Of a stretch of 46,043 nt of DNA, positions 1-8,730 are shown piece by piece. The notes below the pieces were generated by a model, which ran no database searches, had not been told where the DNA came from, and saw only the letters and a program-made list of their open reading frames with translations. Where the stretch lies: contig CANQHA010000017.1 of NCBI GenBank assembly GCA_947623585.1, forward strand, positions 1 through 46,043, given 5' to 3'. The position numbers were made by a program, and so were the translations under genes. Positions within the stretch are counted from its first letter, which is position 1; each line of letters opens with the position of its first letter. Origin of the DNA: an uncultured Clostridia bacterium (GTDB taxonomy: Bacteria > Bacillota > Clostridia > Oscillospirales > Ruminococcaceae).

Positions 1-161
1 CCCCTTTGCCCGATTTTAGATGTCCATTGTTGAAAATTTCTTATCATCGCACTATTGACATCACACCATTAGACTTTTCGTTTAAAAGACGTCCGGTTTT
101 CTTCTTCGTTCTCATTATATTATAAAAACTGTCCGATAATACGGACTTATCACACAAAAAG

Positions 162-185
162 CGGAAAAATGAGTCCGTTTTTCCG
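162..185 (+). other. Hairpin just upstream of the first gene
   Basis: CGGAAAAA at 162-169 pairs perfectly with TTTTTCCG at 178-185 around an 8-base loop. A smaller inverted repeat, GTCCG/CGGAC, lies at 131-146. No T-run follows, so this is not a classical terminator. It sits 14 bases before the start codon at 200 and could affect translation initiation or form the 3' end of an upstream unit. No other feature is visible in bases 1-199. Confidence 0.35.
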
Positions 186-199
186 TACTCCAAAGGGAG

Positions 200-766
200 A
201 TGCTGAAAATTTCCGCCTTTAAACTCATTCCGGGAGCATATATTCCCGACGTTTCGGGGGTAAGCCGCGAATTCAGGCGCCGCCGCTCAAAGCTGATATT
301 AAGCCTCTCGGCCGAGGATTACCCCGCGTTTTTCACAAAGGCCGTAAAATTTCTCGGCGACAGGGTGTTCTTTTTCGTCGAGATTCCCTCTGACGACGAC
401 AAAATGCGGACCTATTATCTTGACAACTGCACGGCTTCTGTCGCTCAGGCGATATTAAAGCGCTACGGCGAGCTTTTATATGCCGACGGCGTGATAAAAT
501 TCGGCTTCGGGTCTCACGATACCGACGACGAGATATATATGCAGGAATACCAGACGCTCACGGTTTTTTCTCGGGGGTCTTTGCAAAAATACGCCGGGCT
601 CCTTGAAGCTCTCGGCTACAAGGAAAACGACAAGGCGATTCTGACTTGGGACGTTATCGGAGAAGGCAACGCGGGCGAGTGCGTGAACGTCGATGTTGAC
701 GGCGAGGGCTATCACGACATGATAAACAATCTTATCGACGTCGGAATGTACCCCGCGAAGGATTAG
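200..766 (+). CDS. Hypothetical protein, 188 aa, no recognised family
   Basis: I do not recognise this protein. It is a soluble-looking, acidic 188-residue product with no signal peptide or membrane segment. The C-terminal half is rich in Asp and Gly (for example VDVDGEG near residue 165). Codon use (GAC, GGC, CTC, AAA) matches the neighbouring genes, which supports real coding. The start is awkward: the purine-rich AAAGGGAG at 192-199 abuts the ATG, leaving no normal spacing. The frame is open upstream only to the stop at 170-172, and no better start is present. It ends 54 bp before xylB on the same strand, so the two could be co-transcribed, but nothing shows a shared function. Confidence 0.6.
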   Translation: MLKISAFKLIPGAYIPDVSGVSREFRRRRSKLILSLSAEDYPAFFTKAVKFLGDRVFFFVEIPSDDDKMRTYYLDNCTASVAQAILKRYGELLYADGVIKFGFGSHDTDDEIYMQEYQTLTVFSRGSLQKYAGLLEALGYKENDKAILTWDVIGEGNAGECVNVDVDGEGYHDMINNLIDVGMYPAKD

Positions 767-820
767 TTGAATTTCCGACTGTTTGTCGGCAGATATAAAA
801 TTTGAAAGCGAGGAAAAGAA

Positions 821-2344
821 ATGAACTATGTTATCGGAGTAGACATCGGCACAAGCGGAACAAAAACCGTTTTGTTCGATGAAAAGGGGAGCGTCATCGC
901 TTCAAAAACGATCGAATATCCCATGTATCAGCCCAAAAACGGCTATGCCGAGCAGGAGCCCTCGGATTGGGCGAACGCCGCGGTTCAGACCATCAGGGCG
1001 GTCGTCGCTCAGAGCGGGGTCAAAAAAGAGGACGTCAAGGGCATCGGGCTTTCGGGTCAGATGCACGGCCTCGTCATGCTCGATAAAGACAACGAGGTGA
1101 TTCGCCGCTCGATAATCTGGTGCGATCAGCGCACCGCCAACGAGGTCGAGGAGATGAATCAAAAGCTCGGCCGCGAAAAGCTGATCGAGATAACCGCCAA
1201 CCCCGCGCTCACCGGCTGGACCGCCGCGAAAATACTCTGGGTGAAAAACAACGAGCCTGAGAATTATGAGCGCTGCCGCCACATTCTCCTCCCGAAGGAT
1301 TATATCCGCTTCGTTCTCACCCACGAATATGCGACCGAGGTTTCGGACGCTTCGGGAATGCAGCTTTTGAACGTTCCCGAGCGCGACTGGTCCGATGAAA
1401 TAATCGACGGCTTGGGGCTCGATCGCTCGATGCTCGGCAAGGTCTATGAATCCTGCGAGGTAACCGGTCATCTCACAAAAGAGATCGCCGACGAGGTCGG
1501 TCTTTGCGAGGGCACTCCGGTCGTCGGCGGAGCGGGAGACAACGCGGCGGCTGCCGTCGGCACCGGCGTTGTCGAGGACGGCAAGGCTTTCACCACGATA
1601 GGCACGTCGGGCGTCGTCTTTGCTCACACCTCAAAAATTTCGATAGATAAGCTCGGCCGAGTACATACCTGCTGCGCGGCTGTTCCGGGCGCGTGGCACG
1701 TCATGGGCGTAACTCAGGGCGCGGGTCTTTCTCTGAAATGGTTCCGCGACAATTTCTGCGTATCCGAAAAAGAGACCGCCGCTCAGATGGGCGTCGATCC
1801 CTATTATCTCATGGATAAAGAGGCGGCCTCGGTGCCGATCGGCTCAAACCGTCTGCTTTATCTGCCTTATCTCATGGGCGAGCGCACCCCTCACCTTGAC
1901 CCCGACGCGAGGGGAGTGTTCTTCGGGCTTTCTGCCATGCACGGCAAAAAGGATCTTCTGCGCGCGGTAATGGAGGGCGTTTCGTACAGCCTGCGCGACT
2001 GCGTTGAAGTTTTCAGGCAGATGGACATTTCGGTATCCGACATGATGGCTTGCGGCGGCGGAGGAAGCTCTCCGCTGTGGAGGCAGATGCTCGCCGACCT
2101 TTACGCCTGCCCTGTCAAGACCGCCTCTTCAAAAGAGGGCCCCGCGCTCGGCGTTGCGCTTTTGGCGGCCGTCGGCACCGGTCTTTACTCAAGCGTCCCC
2201 GAGGCTTGCCGCGAGGTCGTCAAGACCGACAAGATTCAGGAGCCTATCGCCGAGAACATCAAGCCCTACGACGACTGCTACCGTCTTTACACCGAGATCT
2301 ATCCGGCGCTGAAGGAAAGCTACAAAAAATTAGCCGCGCTTTGA
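821..2344 (+). CDS. xylB: Xylulokinase
   Basis: FGGY-family carbohydrate kinase that phosphorylates D-xylulose to xylulose 5-phosphate in the cytoplasm, feeding the pentose phosphate pathway. The N-terminus has the ATPase phosphate-1 motif (GVDIGTSGTKT, residues 6-16). The sugar-binding signature typical of xylulokinases, SGQMHG, is near residue 82, GGAGDN near 238, and a C-terminal GGGGSSPLWRQM ATP-site motif near 415. The length of 507 residues is normal for XylB. The start is preceded by GAGGAAAAG at a good distance. It stands apart from other sugar genes here, but a GH39 beta-xylosidase and ribulose-phosphate epimerase in the same window fit xylose use. The gene is followed by a long repeat region. 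Confidence 0.93.
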   Translation: MNYVIGVDIGTSGTKTVLFDEKGSVIASKTIEYPMYQPKNGYAEQEPSDWANAAVQTIRAVVAQSGVKKEDVKGIGLSGQMHGLVMLDKDNEVIRRSIIWCDQRTANEVEEMNQKLGREKLIEITANPALTGWTAAKILWVKNNEPENYERCRHILLPKDYIRFVLTHEYATEVSDASGMQLLNVPERDWSDEIIDGLGLDRSMLGKVYESCEVTGHLTKEIADEVGLCEGTPVVGGAGDNAAAAVGTGVVEDGKAFTTIGTSGVVFAHTSKISIDKLGRVHTCCAAVPGAWHVMGVTQGAGLSLKWFRDNFCVSEKETAAQMGVDPYYLMDKEAASVPIGSNRLLYLPYLMGERTPHLDPDARGVFFGLSAMHGKKDLLRAVMEGVSYSLRDCVEVFRQMDISVSDMMACGGGGSSPLWRQMLADLYACPVKTASSKEGPALGVALLAAVGTGLYSSVPEACREVVKTDKIQEPIAENIKPYDDCYRLYTEIYPALKESYKKLAAL

Positions 2345-2477
2345 TAAACGCAAAACCCGCCTGTCGGAGTGATCCGGCGGGCGGGGAGTTTGTGGGGGAA
2401 AAGAACTGTCGAGCCGGGTGGGAGCCTCTGATTTGCAGCTTTATACCAGCCTTTGCCGCAAGCCTGGTCGAGCGGGG
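2345..2477. other. Spacer between xylB and the repeat cluster
   Basis: No gene seen. Bases 2435-2477 resemble the conserved flank that precedes other family A copies (TTTATACC...TTTGCCGCAAGCC); similar flanks lie at about 2753, 3059 and 33339. Confidence 0.4.
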
Positions 2478-2709
2478 AAAAGGTATTCGCAAAATCCCGC
2501 CTCGGGGCGGAATTTTAGCGAATGCTATCGCTCATCACCCCACCCCCGGCTATACTTCCTACTGAGCGGAAACATGAATCCGCCCCCTCCCCTTAAAGGG
2601 GAGGGGGCTTTGCATTTGTCCCTATCCGACAAACGTACTGCGGGGGGTGGGGTGACTAAAAATAGCATGAAATCTTTACCTCGTGAGAGGGAAAGATTGA
2701 ATACCTTTA
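2478..2709 (+). repeat. Family A structured repeat, copy A1 (complete)
   Basis: Nested palindrome of about 230 bp. The outer stem is AAAAGGTAT (2478-2486) against ATACCTTT (2701-2708). Inside come a left hairpin (2488-2520, CGCAAAATCCCGCC against GGCGGAATTTTAGCG) and a long stem ATGCTAT...CACCCCACCCCC against GGGGGTGGGGTG...ATAGCAT. A GC-rich apical hairpin follows around 2582-2608, and a right hairpin (AATCTTTACCTC, loop GTGA, GAGGGAAAGATT) sits near 2671-2698. Its left-hairpin sequence differs from A2 and A3 but pairing is kept. Confidence 0.85.
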
Positions 2710-2787
2710 TCTCAGCCCTTCGGCGCAAATGTAACCTTGCAATTTGCCCCTTTATTTATACCTTCGCCGCCGGCTGAACCGACCTGC

Positions 2788-3011
2788 AAAAAGGTATCCA
2801 TATTTTCCTCTGCCGGAAAATATGGATGCTATCGCTCATCACCCCACCCCCGCCATACTGCCTGCGGACGAGCTGATTTTGTGAAGCCCCCGCCCCTCGA
2901 GGGGCGGGGGCTTCGCATTTGTCCCTATCCGACAAACGTACTGCGGGGGTGGGGTGACTTAAAATAGTATGAAATATTCCCCTCGTGAGAGGGAAAGATT
3001 GAATACCTTTT
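2788..3011 (+). repeat. Family A structured repeat, copy A2 (complete)
   Basis: Same architecture as A1, starting about 310 bp downstream of it. The left hairpin is CCATATTTTCC against GGAAAATATGG. The apical hairpin is a perfect palindrome centred on CCCCTCGAGGGG. The right hairpin again has a GTGA loop. Confidence 0.85.
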
Positions 3012-3092
3012 ATCACAGCCGCCGCCGGCGCAAACGCAACATCAACGCGTGTAACTTTATTTCTACCTTTGTCGCCAGCCGAATCGACATGC

Positions 3093-3318
3093 AAAAAGGT
3101 ATCCATATTTTCCTCCGCCGGAAAATATGGATGCTATCGTCTATCACCCCACCCCCGGCTATGTTGCCTGCGGGCAGGCTGATTTTGTGAAGCCCCCGCC
3201 CCTCGAGGGGCGGGGGCTTCGCATTTGTCCCTATCCGACAAACGTACAGCGGGGGGTGGGGTGGCTTAAAATAGCATGAAATCTTTACCTCGTAAGAGGG
3301 AAAGATTGAATACCTTTT
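3093..3318 (+). repeat. Family A structured repeat, copy A3 (complete)
   Basis: Third tandem copy, starting about 305 bp after A2, with the same outer stem, left hairpin (CCATATTTTCC type) and CTCGAG-centred apical hairpin. Its right hairpin has a GTAA loop instead of GTGA, so the GNRA class is preserved. Confidence 0.85.
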
Positions 3319-3352
3319 CTTCTTCCGCGCTATGTCCCTAAACGCTCTATGT

Positions 3353-3480
3353 GCACAAAGCCCCGCAGGGGATTTGTGCCACAGAAGCGGGTTTTGTCCA
3401 AGAGAACGAGCCGCCGATTCGGCATGGCGGCGAAGTTCGATTGGCTGCAAAACCCGCTTATGTTCCCTCAAGGGGCGGGG
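3353..3480. repeat. Hairpin-rich intergenic element, unlike family A
   Basis: GCACAAAGCCCC (3353-3364) pairs with GGGGATTTGTGC (3368-3379) with one mismatch. AAGCGGGTTTTG (3385-3396) pairs perfectly with CAAAACCCGCTT (3448-3459), enclosing GCCGCC/GGCGGC (3410-3415, 3426-3431). A GGGGCGGGGGC tract at about 3470-3481 echoes the right half of the family A apical hairpin. It lies just past the 3' end of the minus-strand gene and may contribute to termination there. Confidence 0.5.
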
Positions 3481-3508
3481 GCTCAATATTTACCTCAGCG
3501 CTCCCTTA

Positions 3509-6500
3509 TTACTCCTCCTCGCACCTTTTCCCCTCCGTCGGCGTTTCGACGGTCACCTCGTCGCCGGCGAAGAACTCGTCGGCCTCGGAGTATCCGCAGA
3601 AAATGCAAACGCCGCCAACAAAGGTGTGCTCCGAGAAATCCGTCGTGGTGCCGCAGTCGGCGCAGGTGAGCCAGTGCATCGTCGGGCTGACGCCCCACTT
3701 AGCGTATCTGTGCTGATGGGTCTGCGCAAAAGTTCCCGCGCCGCCGCTCGGGAAAGCGCCGATATTCGGGTTTGCGGCTAAACCGCCGTGAGGCAGCACC
3801 TCCTGCGGAACAAGTCCGCCCTGAGGGGTCTCGTCGGGGTTGACGGTCCCCGAAATTACCGATATCATATTCGAGCTTTTGGTCTGAGCAGTGCTCGCCC
3901 CGGCAGTCGCGACGGCAACGCAGTAATAATTTCCGGTATTGTTCAGGCTGTTTCCGTCAAGGTCTTTTCCCGAAATAACTATCTTTTCGCCGCTTCCGAC
4001 GAACTTATCGCTTCCGTTCGGGCCGGCCTTATACCAGTTATAGGTATATGCTTTTATCGGAGCAGAGATCTCGAGCGTAACGTCCTGTCCGGCATAAGCG
4101 ATGACGGTCTGACTTCCCGCTATGCTGAACCCTGCGGGCGAAACCGCCGAGGGTATCGCTTTTTCGCCGACCTCTTTTTCGGCGACCTCCGCCGAGATGA
4201 ATTTAGCCGAAACGATCGCCGAGCGGTCGGTTATATCCGAATATGAGAGGGTGAAGCTGTAAGCCGAAGATTCATGAGAATAAACGCTTTTTGAAGTCCC
4301 CGAGGCCTCGACGGTGTCGATGTCATAGCCCGCTTCCGGTGTCACGGTAACGGTCACGCTCTGCCCCTCTTTAAGGGTAACGATACCGTTTTGCGAGCCT
4401 GTCGCGGTCACTTTTCCGCAGCCGTCCGACATAATGACGACGCTTTTTTCCTTTGAAGCCGAGCCGTCGTCGGCGACCGCCGCGACAGTGAATGGCGAGA
4501 AGCTGCGGCACTCTATCAAAAGTCCGTAAGGCGTTATCGTGCAGGGTATCTCCTCAATTCCGACTATCGCGCCCTTTTCGTCCTTATTGAAGTGGTACGC
4601 TTTAAAGGTGACACCCGCGTCGTTCGGCCCGTATCCGTCGGGGAAGCCGAGCATAACTCTCACGCCCATGCCGTCTTTAAGGTCGGCGAACTGCTTTTTG
4701 CAAAGCGTAAGGCTTATGTTATAGGATTTCGACGACAAAAGGTCGTTTCCGTTCTTTTCAATGAGGTCGTCCATGCTGTGCGAATCGCGAACGCTCGCGT
4801 CGGTCGCAACAAGCATAAGGCGCTGTTTAAGCTGATCGTCCCAAGGCGTATCCTCCCAAACGTTTCCGTCCGAATCCTTCCAGCCGTTCATTGAAAGGTC
4901 GTCGTCGGCCACGAGAACGGGCTTAGCAAAAGTGTTATAGTCGAATCCGTAGCGCTTATAAGTGCATATCGCGCAGGGGTGAACGGCATGATAGCTGAAT
5001 TCTGCGGGCGGTTTTCCGCTGTATGCTCCGACGAGGCCCAAAAGCTCGAAGTCATAGAAAACGCTGTCGTCGTTCCAAAGCTCGCTCGGCGTAAAATCGA
5101 ATTCGAGTACCGTCTGCTGCCCCTCGAAGGACAGCTTGAAGTTTTTGATGAGCGAGTTGTAATATTCGTCGGCGGGCTGAACTCTGCCGGTCATTCTGTC
5201 CCGAACCGTCAGCTTCACCGTCGCGTCGCTCATCTTTGCCGACATCAGCATCGCCTTGTAATTCGGGTCATTGATGTTTTCGTTCTTGCAGTAATTTTCA
5301 TAAACGTCCGGCGTAACGAGAATATCGTTGTAATAGGCCTTGACGTGGTGAGTCTCGCCGATGGTTATTCCGCCGGTGAGAGCCGGCTGTGCTTTCATTA
5401 CCATGGGAGCGGCGCGATATCCGCCGTGCTCGTTTTTTATCATTCCGCTGTCCGCCAAAAGAAGCGTCGGGTCGCCATAGAAGAACTGGTCGATAAGAAC
5501 GTCGGGCGTCGGCTTCGGATAGGGTATATCGGTAACTCCGAACTCAACGTATTCGACGTGCCCCATATTGAACATCGTCTCCGAGCCGATATCGGGGAAA
5601 GCGGACCTGTCGTAAATTTCGGGTATGACGTAATACCAGTCGGTGTTGTCCCACCCCTTTTCGACGTCATAGACCTTGTTTCTCATAATAAGGTAATAGC
5701 CGTTTTGGATCATTTCGGTCAGGTTCATGCCCATATAGCTGACATAATAGGTCCCCGATTCCTCGATGCCCTCGAATTCGCTTATGCCGTATCTGACCTT
5801 AAGCGGGCTTTCGGCCGAGGATATCTGTTCTATGCCGAAGCTGTCCTCCGAAATTTCGGGGTATTCAAAGTAAAATCCCGATTCCGATACGACGTTGCTG
5901 ACGACGTGCCTTTGGTCCATAACGCTGCTTCCGACGAGCAGGTGCTGACGGTTTTCATATCCGTCCACGCCGTCCGAGGGGTCGCCGCTTTTTGCCTTTT
6001 TGACGTTTATCGGGTCGTCCATGGTAACGTCCACCGCGTACCATTTTCCGTCAACGAAGACCTCGTTCCAGATATGAAATTCCGCAAGCTCCTCGCTGTG
6101 GCGATACATTCCGTAAGTCACAACGTTCGGAATGCCGAGCCTGTCCATCATCGCCTTGAAAGCGCGGGTATAGGCTTCGCAGACGCCCTCGTGGCAGACG
6201 AGCGCGCCGTAAGCGGTGCGGATAAAGCCGATATTTGAGGGGCTCACGAGCGTTTCGTCGCGGTATGTAACGCTTTTGGTGAGATAATCGTGCGCGGCCT
6301 TGATCTTATCCGCGGCAGTGGGTTCGAGCGAAACGATCTGAACCGCGGCATCAAGCGCTTCCCGATATGAATTTAAGAGCGAAAGCGCCTGACCGACGTT
6401 ATCTATGCCGGCGGTATAGTAGGTCTTATATCTTCCCGGACCGATATAAACGTGATAGAAATTAGTCGCGTCGCGGGTTATGCGAAGCGTAAGCGCCGAG

Positions 6501-6841
6501 AAATCGACATAGAAGATATCGGGATAGTCGGCGTAAAAAGCGTCCCTCGCCGCGCCGAATTCCGAGAGCAGGTCGGCGGTGCCGCTCATCTGCTGCTGCG
6601 CCAAAATTTGCATCTGAGGGTTGCCCTGCGCAAGGTCGAGGGCGGCGTCGCCCTGAATGAACATATCGTCTTCATACATTTTTACCATGCCGTCATAGAA
6701 TATCTTCGCGGTATCGGTAAGCTGATTAAAGAAATAGCGGGAATAATCGGCGGGCGCCGAGCCTGCCGCAAAGAGGGTCTCGGGCATCAGCGCCGCGGAC
6801 ATGCAGACAGCAAGAAGAATACAGAGTATTTTCTTTTTCAC
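3509..6841 (-). CDS. Secreted transglutaminase-like protein with Ig-like and zinc-ribbon ends
   Basis: Exported protein of 1110 residues. The GTG start at 6841 is chosen because GGGAGG lies 10 bases upstream and a signal peptide follows at once (KKK, then ILCILLAVCMSAALM, cleavage probably near residue 26); the frame upstream to 6946 has no such logic. A transglutaminase/protease-type core is visible: Cys221 in HEGVCEAYTRAFK, His256 in EFHIWNEVF and Asp271 in YAVDVTMDDP. A long middle part has no recognised domain. Near residues 940-1020 there is an Ig-like segment (YNWYK...GNYYCVAV). The C-terminus has a CxxC...CxxC ribbon (TCADCG, CIFCGY) seen in Firmicute surface proteins. Probably acts in the envelope; its substrate is unknown. 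It has its own promoter. Confidence 0.8.
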   Translation of the reverse strand: MKKKILCILLAVCMSAALMPETLFAAGSAPADYSRYFFNQLTDTAKIFYDGMVKMYEDDMFIQGDAALDLAQGNPQMQILAQQQMSGTADLLSEFGAARDAFYADYPDIFYVDFSALTLRITRDATNFYHVYIGPGRYKTYYTAGIDNVGQALSLLNSYREALDAAVQIVSLEPTAADKIKAAHDYLTKSVTYRDETLVSPSNIGFIRTAYGALVCHEGVCEAYTRAFKAMMDRLGIPNVVTYGMYRHSEELAEFHIWNEVFVDGKWYAVDVTMDDPINVKKAKSGDPSDGVDGYENRQHLLVGSSVMDQRHVVSNVVSESGFYFEYPEISEDSFGIEQISSAESPLKVRYGISEFEGIEESGTYYVSYMGMNLTEMIQNGYYLIMRNKVYDVEKGWDNTDWYYVIPEIYDRSAFPDIGSETMFNMGHVEYVEFGVTDIPYPKPTPDVLIDQFFYGDPTLLLADSGMIKNEHGGYRAAPMVMKAQPALTGGITIGETHHVKAYYNDILVTPDVYENYCKNENINDPNYKAMLMSAKMSDATVKLTVRDRMTGRVQPADEYYNSLIKNFKLSFEGQQTVLEFDFTPSELWNDDSVFYDFELLGLVGAYSGKPPAEFSYHAVHPCAICTYKRYGFDYNTFAKPVLVADDDLSMNGWKDSDGNVWEDTPWDDQLKQRLMLVATDASVRDSHSMDDLIEKNGNDLLSSKSYNISLTLCKKQFADLKDGMGVRVMLGFPDGYGPNDAGVTFKAYHFNKDEKGAIVGIEEIPCTITPYGLLIECRSFSPFTVAAVADDGSASKEKSVVIMSDGCGKVTATGSQNGIVTLKEGQSVTVTVTPEAGYDIDTVEASGTSKSVYSHESSAYSFTLSYSDITDRSAIVSAKFISAEVAEKEVGEKAIPSAVSPAGFSIAGSQTVIAYAGQDVTLEISAPIKAYTYNWYKAGPNGSDKFVGSGEKIVISGKDLDGNSLNNTGNYYCVAVATAGASTAQTKSSNMISVISGTVNPDETPQGGLVPQEVLPHGGLAANPNIGAFPSGGAGTFAQTHQHRYAKWGVSPTMHWLTCADCGTTTDFSEHTFVGGVCIFCGYSEADEFFAGDEVTVETPTEGKRCEEE

Positions 6842-6905
6842 TTTGACTTTTCCTCCCGAAAAGTATTTTTTGAGAATAAGGTCCGCCTTATTTGCAGACG
6901 GCTTT

Positions 6906-6934
6906 ATTATACACCGCAAATAGGATTTTGTCAA
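6906..6934 (-). promoter_or_regulatory. Sigma-A-type promoter of the transglutaminase-like gene
   Basis: On the minus strand a perfect -35 TTGACA (6929-6934) and a perfect -10 TATAAT (6906-6911) are separated by 17 bp. It fires toward the GTG start at 6841. It is back-to-back with the promoter of the GH39 gene. Confidence 0.9.
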
Positions 6935-7022
6935 CCGACCTAACACATAATATTGTGTCCCCGCCTAATTATCCTCAACCCGAGATTCTGACTATCCGAC
7001 CTCTGACTTCCGACAGTCTGAC

Positions 7023-7051
7023 TTGACATAAGCGCGGGCATAGTGTAAAAT
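7023..7051 (+). promoter_or_regulatory. Sigma-A-type promoter of the GH39 gene
   Basis: TTGACA (7023-7028), 17-bp spacer, TAAAAT (7046-7051). Start codons lie 27-33 bases downstream. The preceding 40 bases repeat CTGAC several times (CTGACTATCCGAC, CTGACTTCCGAC, CTGACTTGACA), a possible operator but not a recognised one. Confidence 0.85.
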
Positions 7052-7077
7052 CGAATCAGAATAAAACTTGGAGGCGC

Positions 7078-8607
7078 ATGAAGATGAAAATTGAAAGATC
7101 CTTTAATATCGACCCCGAAAAAAGAACAAATTTTAACAACAAAGTCGATTTTTGCGTCGGCACCGGAAGAATGGGCTTGGCGCTTCAGCGCGAGTATTTC
7201 GAGCAGTTAAAGCTGGCGCAGCGCTATATCGGCTTCAAGCACATTCGCGGCCACGGGCTTTTCCATGACGACATGGCGATATATCAGGAGCGCCGCGACA
7301 ACCCTTGGGACAAAGAAAGCCCGCTTCACATCGAGCACAACTTCACCTATCTCGATTTCGTGATGGACAGCTATTGCGAGCTCGGTATAAAGCCGTTTTT
7401 AGAGCTCGGTTTTATGCCCGAGAAGCTGGCTTCAAGCGGCAACAGGGTGTTCGTCTGGGGCGGTCACACCTGCCCTCCGAGGGATTACAAGCTGTGGCGC
7501 GAGCTCGTTCAGGCAACGCTTAGGCACCTCATCGAGCGCTACGGAGCCGATGAGGCGGTCACATATCCGGTCGAGGTCTGGAACGAGCCGAATCTTCCCG
7601 GCTTCTGGGAAAAAGCCGATATGCAGGCGTATTTCAAGCTGTTCGACGAGACCTTCGAGGCGGTAAAGCAGGTTGACAGCCGTTTCAAGGTCGGCGGGCC
7701 GGCAGTCTGCGGAGGCTCAGACGAGCTTTGGATATCAAAATTCATGGAGCACTGCGAGGAAAAGGGGATTGCGCTTGATTTTGTGACCCGCCATCACTAC
7801 ACTACCGAGCAGCCCGACCGCAAGGGGCATTATGTCTATCAGCGGCTCATGGACCCCGAGGCGGGCTTTGCAAATCTTGCCACCACCCGCGAGATAATCG
7901 ACAGTCACCCGCGCTATAAGGGACTTCCCATTCACATAACCGAGTTCAACACCTCTTACAGCCCCGACAATCCTATTCACGACACGAATCAGAACGCGGC
8001 GTTTTTGTGCCATCAGCTTTCCCGCCTCGGCGAGATAAACGAGAGCTATTCATACTGGACCTTCGGCGACATTTTTGAGGAGAACGGCGTGCCGTTCGCG
8101 CCTTTCCACGGCGGCTTCGGGCTTGTTGCAAACGGCTGTATCCCCAAGCCTACGTTTTGGAGCTTTGCGTTCTTCAAGGCGCTTTTGGGCGGCGACTGTG
8201 TTCTTAAAACCGACGAAGCGATAGTGATGAAGCAGGGCGAAAAGTACAAGGGCGTGATCTGGAATTCAAATCTTCGCCGCGAGGGAAGGCAGCTTTCGAT
8301 AAAGCTCAATATCCCCGCCGAGGGCGAGCTTTGCCTGATAAGAAAGACGGTCGATGAAAAGACCTGCAACCCGCTTGCGCTTTGGCACAACATGGGCGAG
8401 CCGCGAAGCCTTTCAAATGAGCAGAAAGAGCTTTTGAGGGCGGCCGCGTATCCGTTCATAAGCTCGGAGCGGCTTAGCGCCTCGGGCGAGCTGACGCTCG
8501 AGTTCAACATAGCCGAGTTCGGCGTCGAATACTTCGAGCTTTCTCCCGCGCCTCTCACCCCCGACCGCGGCTACGATTACGACCGCGTTTTCCGAGCAGA
8601 GGGGTAA
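7078..8607 (+). CDS. GH39 beta-xylosidase
   Basis: Glycoside hydrolase family 39 enzyme, predicted cytoplasmic because no signal peptide is seen, releasing xylose from short xylo-oligosaccharides. The (beta/alpha)8 landmarks are present: RGHG near residue 57, acid/base Glu170 in EVWNEPN and nucleophile Glu289 in HITEFNTS (numbering from 7078). Its 509 residues match typical bacterial xylosidases of this family. GGAGG sits only 3 bases before the ATG at 7078 and 9 bases before an in-frame ATG at 7084, so 7084 may be the true start. Its TAA stop is shared with the first bases of family A copy A4. A retaining xylosidase plus xylulokinase and rpe in the window fits xylan degradation, but other GH39 specificities cannot be excluded. 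Confidence 0.88.
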   Translation: MKMKIERSFNIDPEKRTNFNNKVDFCVGTGRMGLALQREYFEQLKLAQRYIGFKHIRGHGLFHDDMAIYQERRDNPWDKESPLHIEHNFTYLDFVMDSYCELGIKPFLELGFMPEKLASSGNRVFVWGGHTCPPRDYKLWRELVQATLRHLIERYGADEAVTYPVEVWNEPNLPGFWEKADMQAYFKLFDETFEAVKQVDSRFKVGGPAVCGGSDELWISKFMEHCEEKGIALDFVTRHHYTTEQPDRKGHYVYQRLMDPEAGFANLATTREIIDSHPRYKGLPIHITEFNTSYSPDNPIHDTNQNAAFLCHQLSRLGEINESYSYWTFGDIFEENGVPFAPFHGGFGLVANGCIPKPTFWSFAFFKALLGGDCVLKTDEAIVMKQGEKYKGVIWNSNLRREGRQLSIKLNIPAEGELCLIRKTVDEKTCNPLALWHNMGEPRSLSNEQKELLRAAAYPFISSERLSASGELTLEFNIAEFGVEYFELSPAPLTPDRGYDYDRVFRAEG

Positions 8608-8730
8608 AAAGGTATTCATCTTCCCCGCTTCCGCGGGTAAGAAGAATGCTATCGTTTATCACCCCACCCCCGCAATGTTGCCTGCGGGCCGGAAAAATAT
8701 CGAAGCCCCCGCCCCTCGAGGGGCGGGGGG
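8606..8730 (+). repeat. Family A repeat, copy A4 (left part only)
   Basis: Begins inside the GH39 stop codon with AAAAAGGTAT. The left hairpin has new sequence but the same shape: ATTCATCTTCCCCGC, loop TTCC, GCGGGTAAGAAGAAT. Then come ATGCTATCG...CACCCCACCCCCG and the CTCGAG-centred apical hairpin (8704-8730). The right arm is missing and is replaced by a family C sequence. Confidence 0.75.

Noticed and set aside
55-83. Promoter upstream of the first gene (TTGACA at 55-60)
   Set aside because: No acceptable -10 hexamer lies 16-18 bp downstream.
767-820. Promoter for xylB (TTGAAT at 767, TATAAA at 794)
   Set aside because: The spacing would be 21 bp, too long for a sigma-A promoter. Only a small CCGAC/GTCGG hairpin is certain there.
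2478-3318. CRISPR array
   Set aside because: Only three units of about 308 bp with similar, not unique, spacers. The units are nested palindromes of a dispersed family.
2418-3781. Several open frames across the repeat cluster (for example 2418-2777, 3013-3486, 3332-3781)
   Set aside because: They run through palindromic repeats on both strands, encode recurring repeat-derived peptides such as PPPLEGRG, and have no credible ribosome sites.
4979-6238. Long plus-strand open frame (419 codons) opposite the transglutaminase-like gene
   Set aside because: It lies entirely antisense to a gene with a signal peptide, promoter and clear motifs. Its translation shows no domain and has the Val/Arg/His-rich look of an antisense frame.
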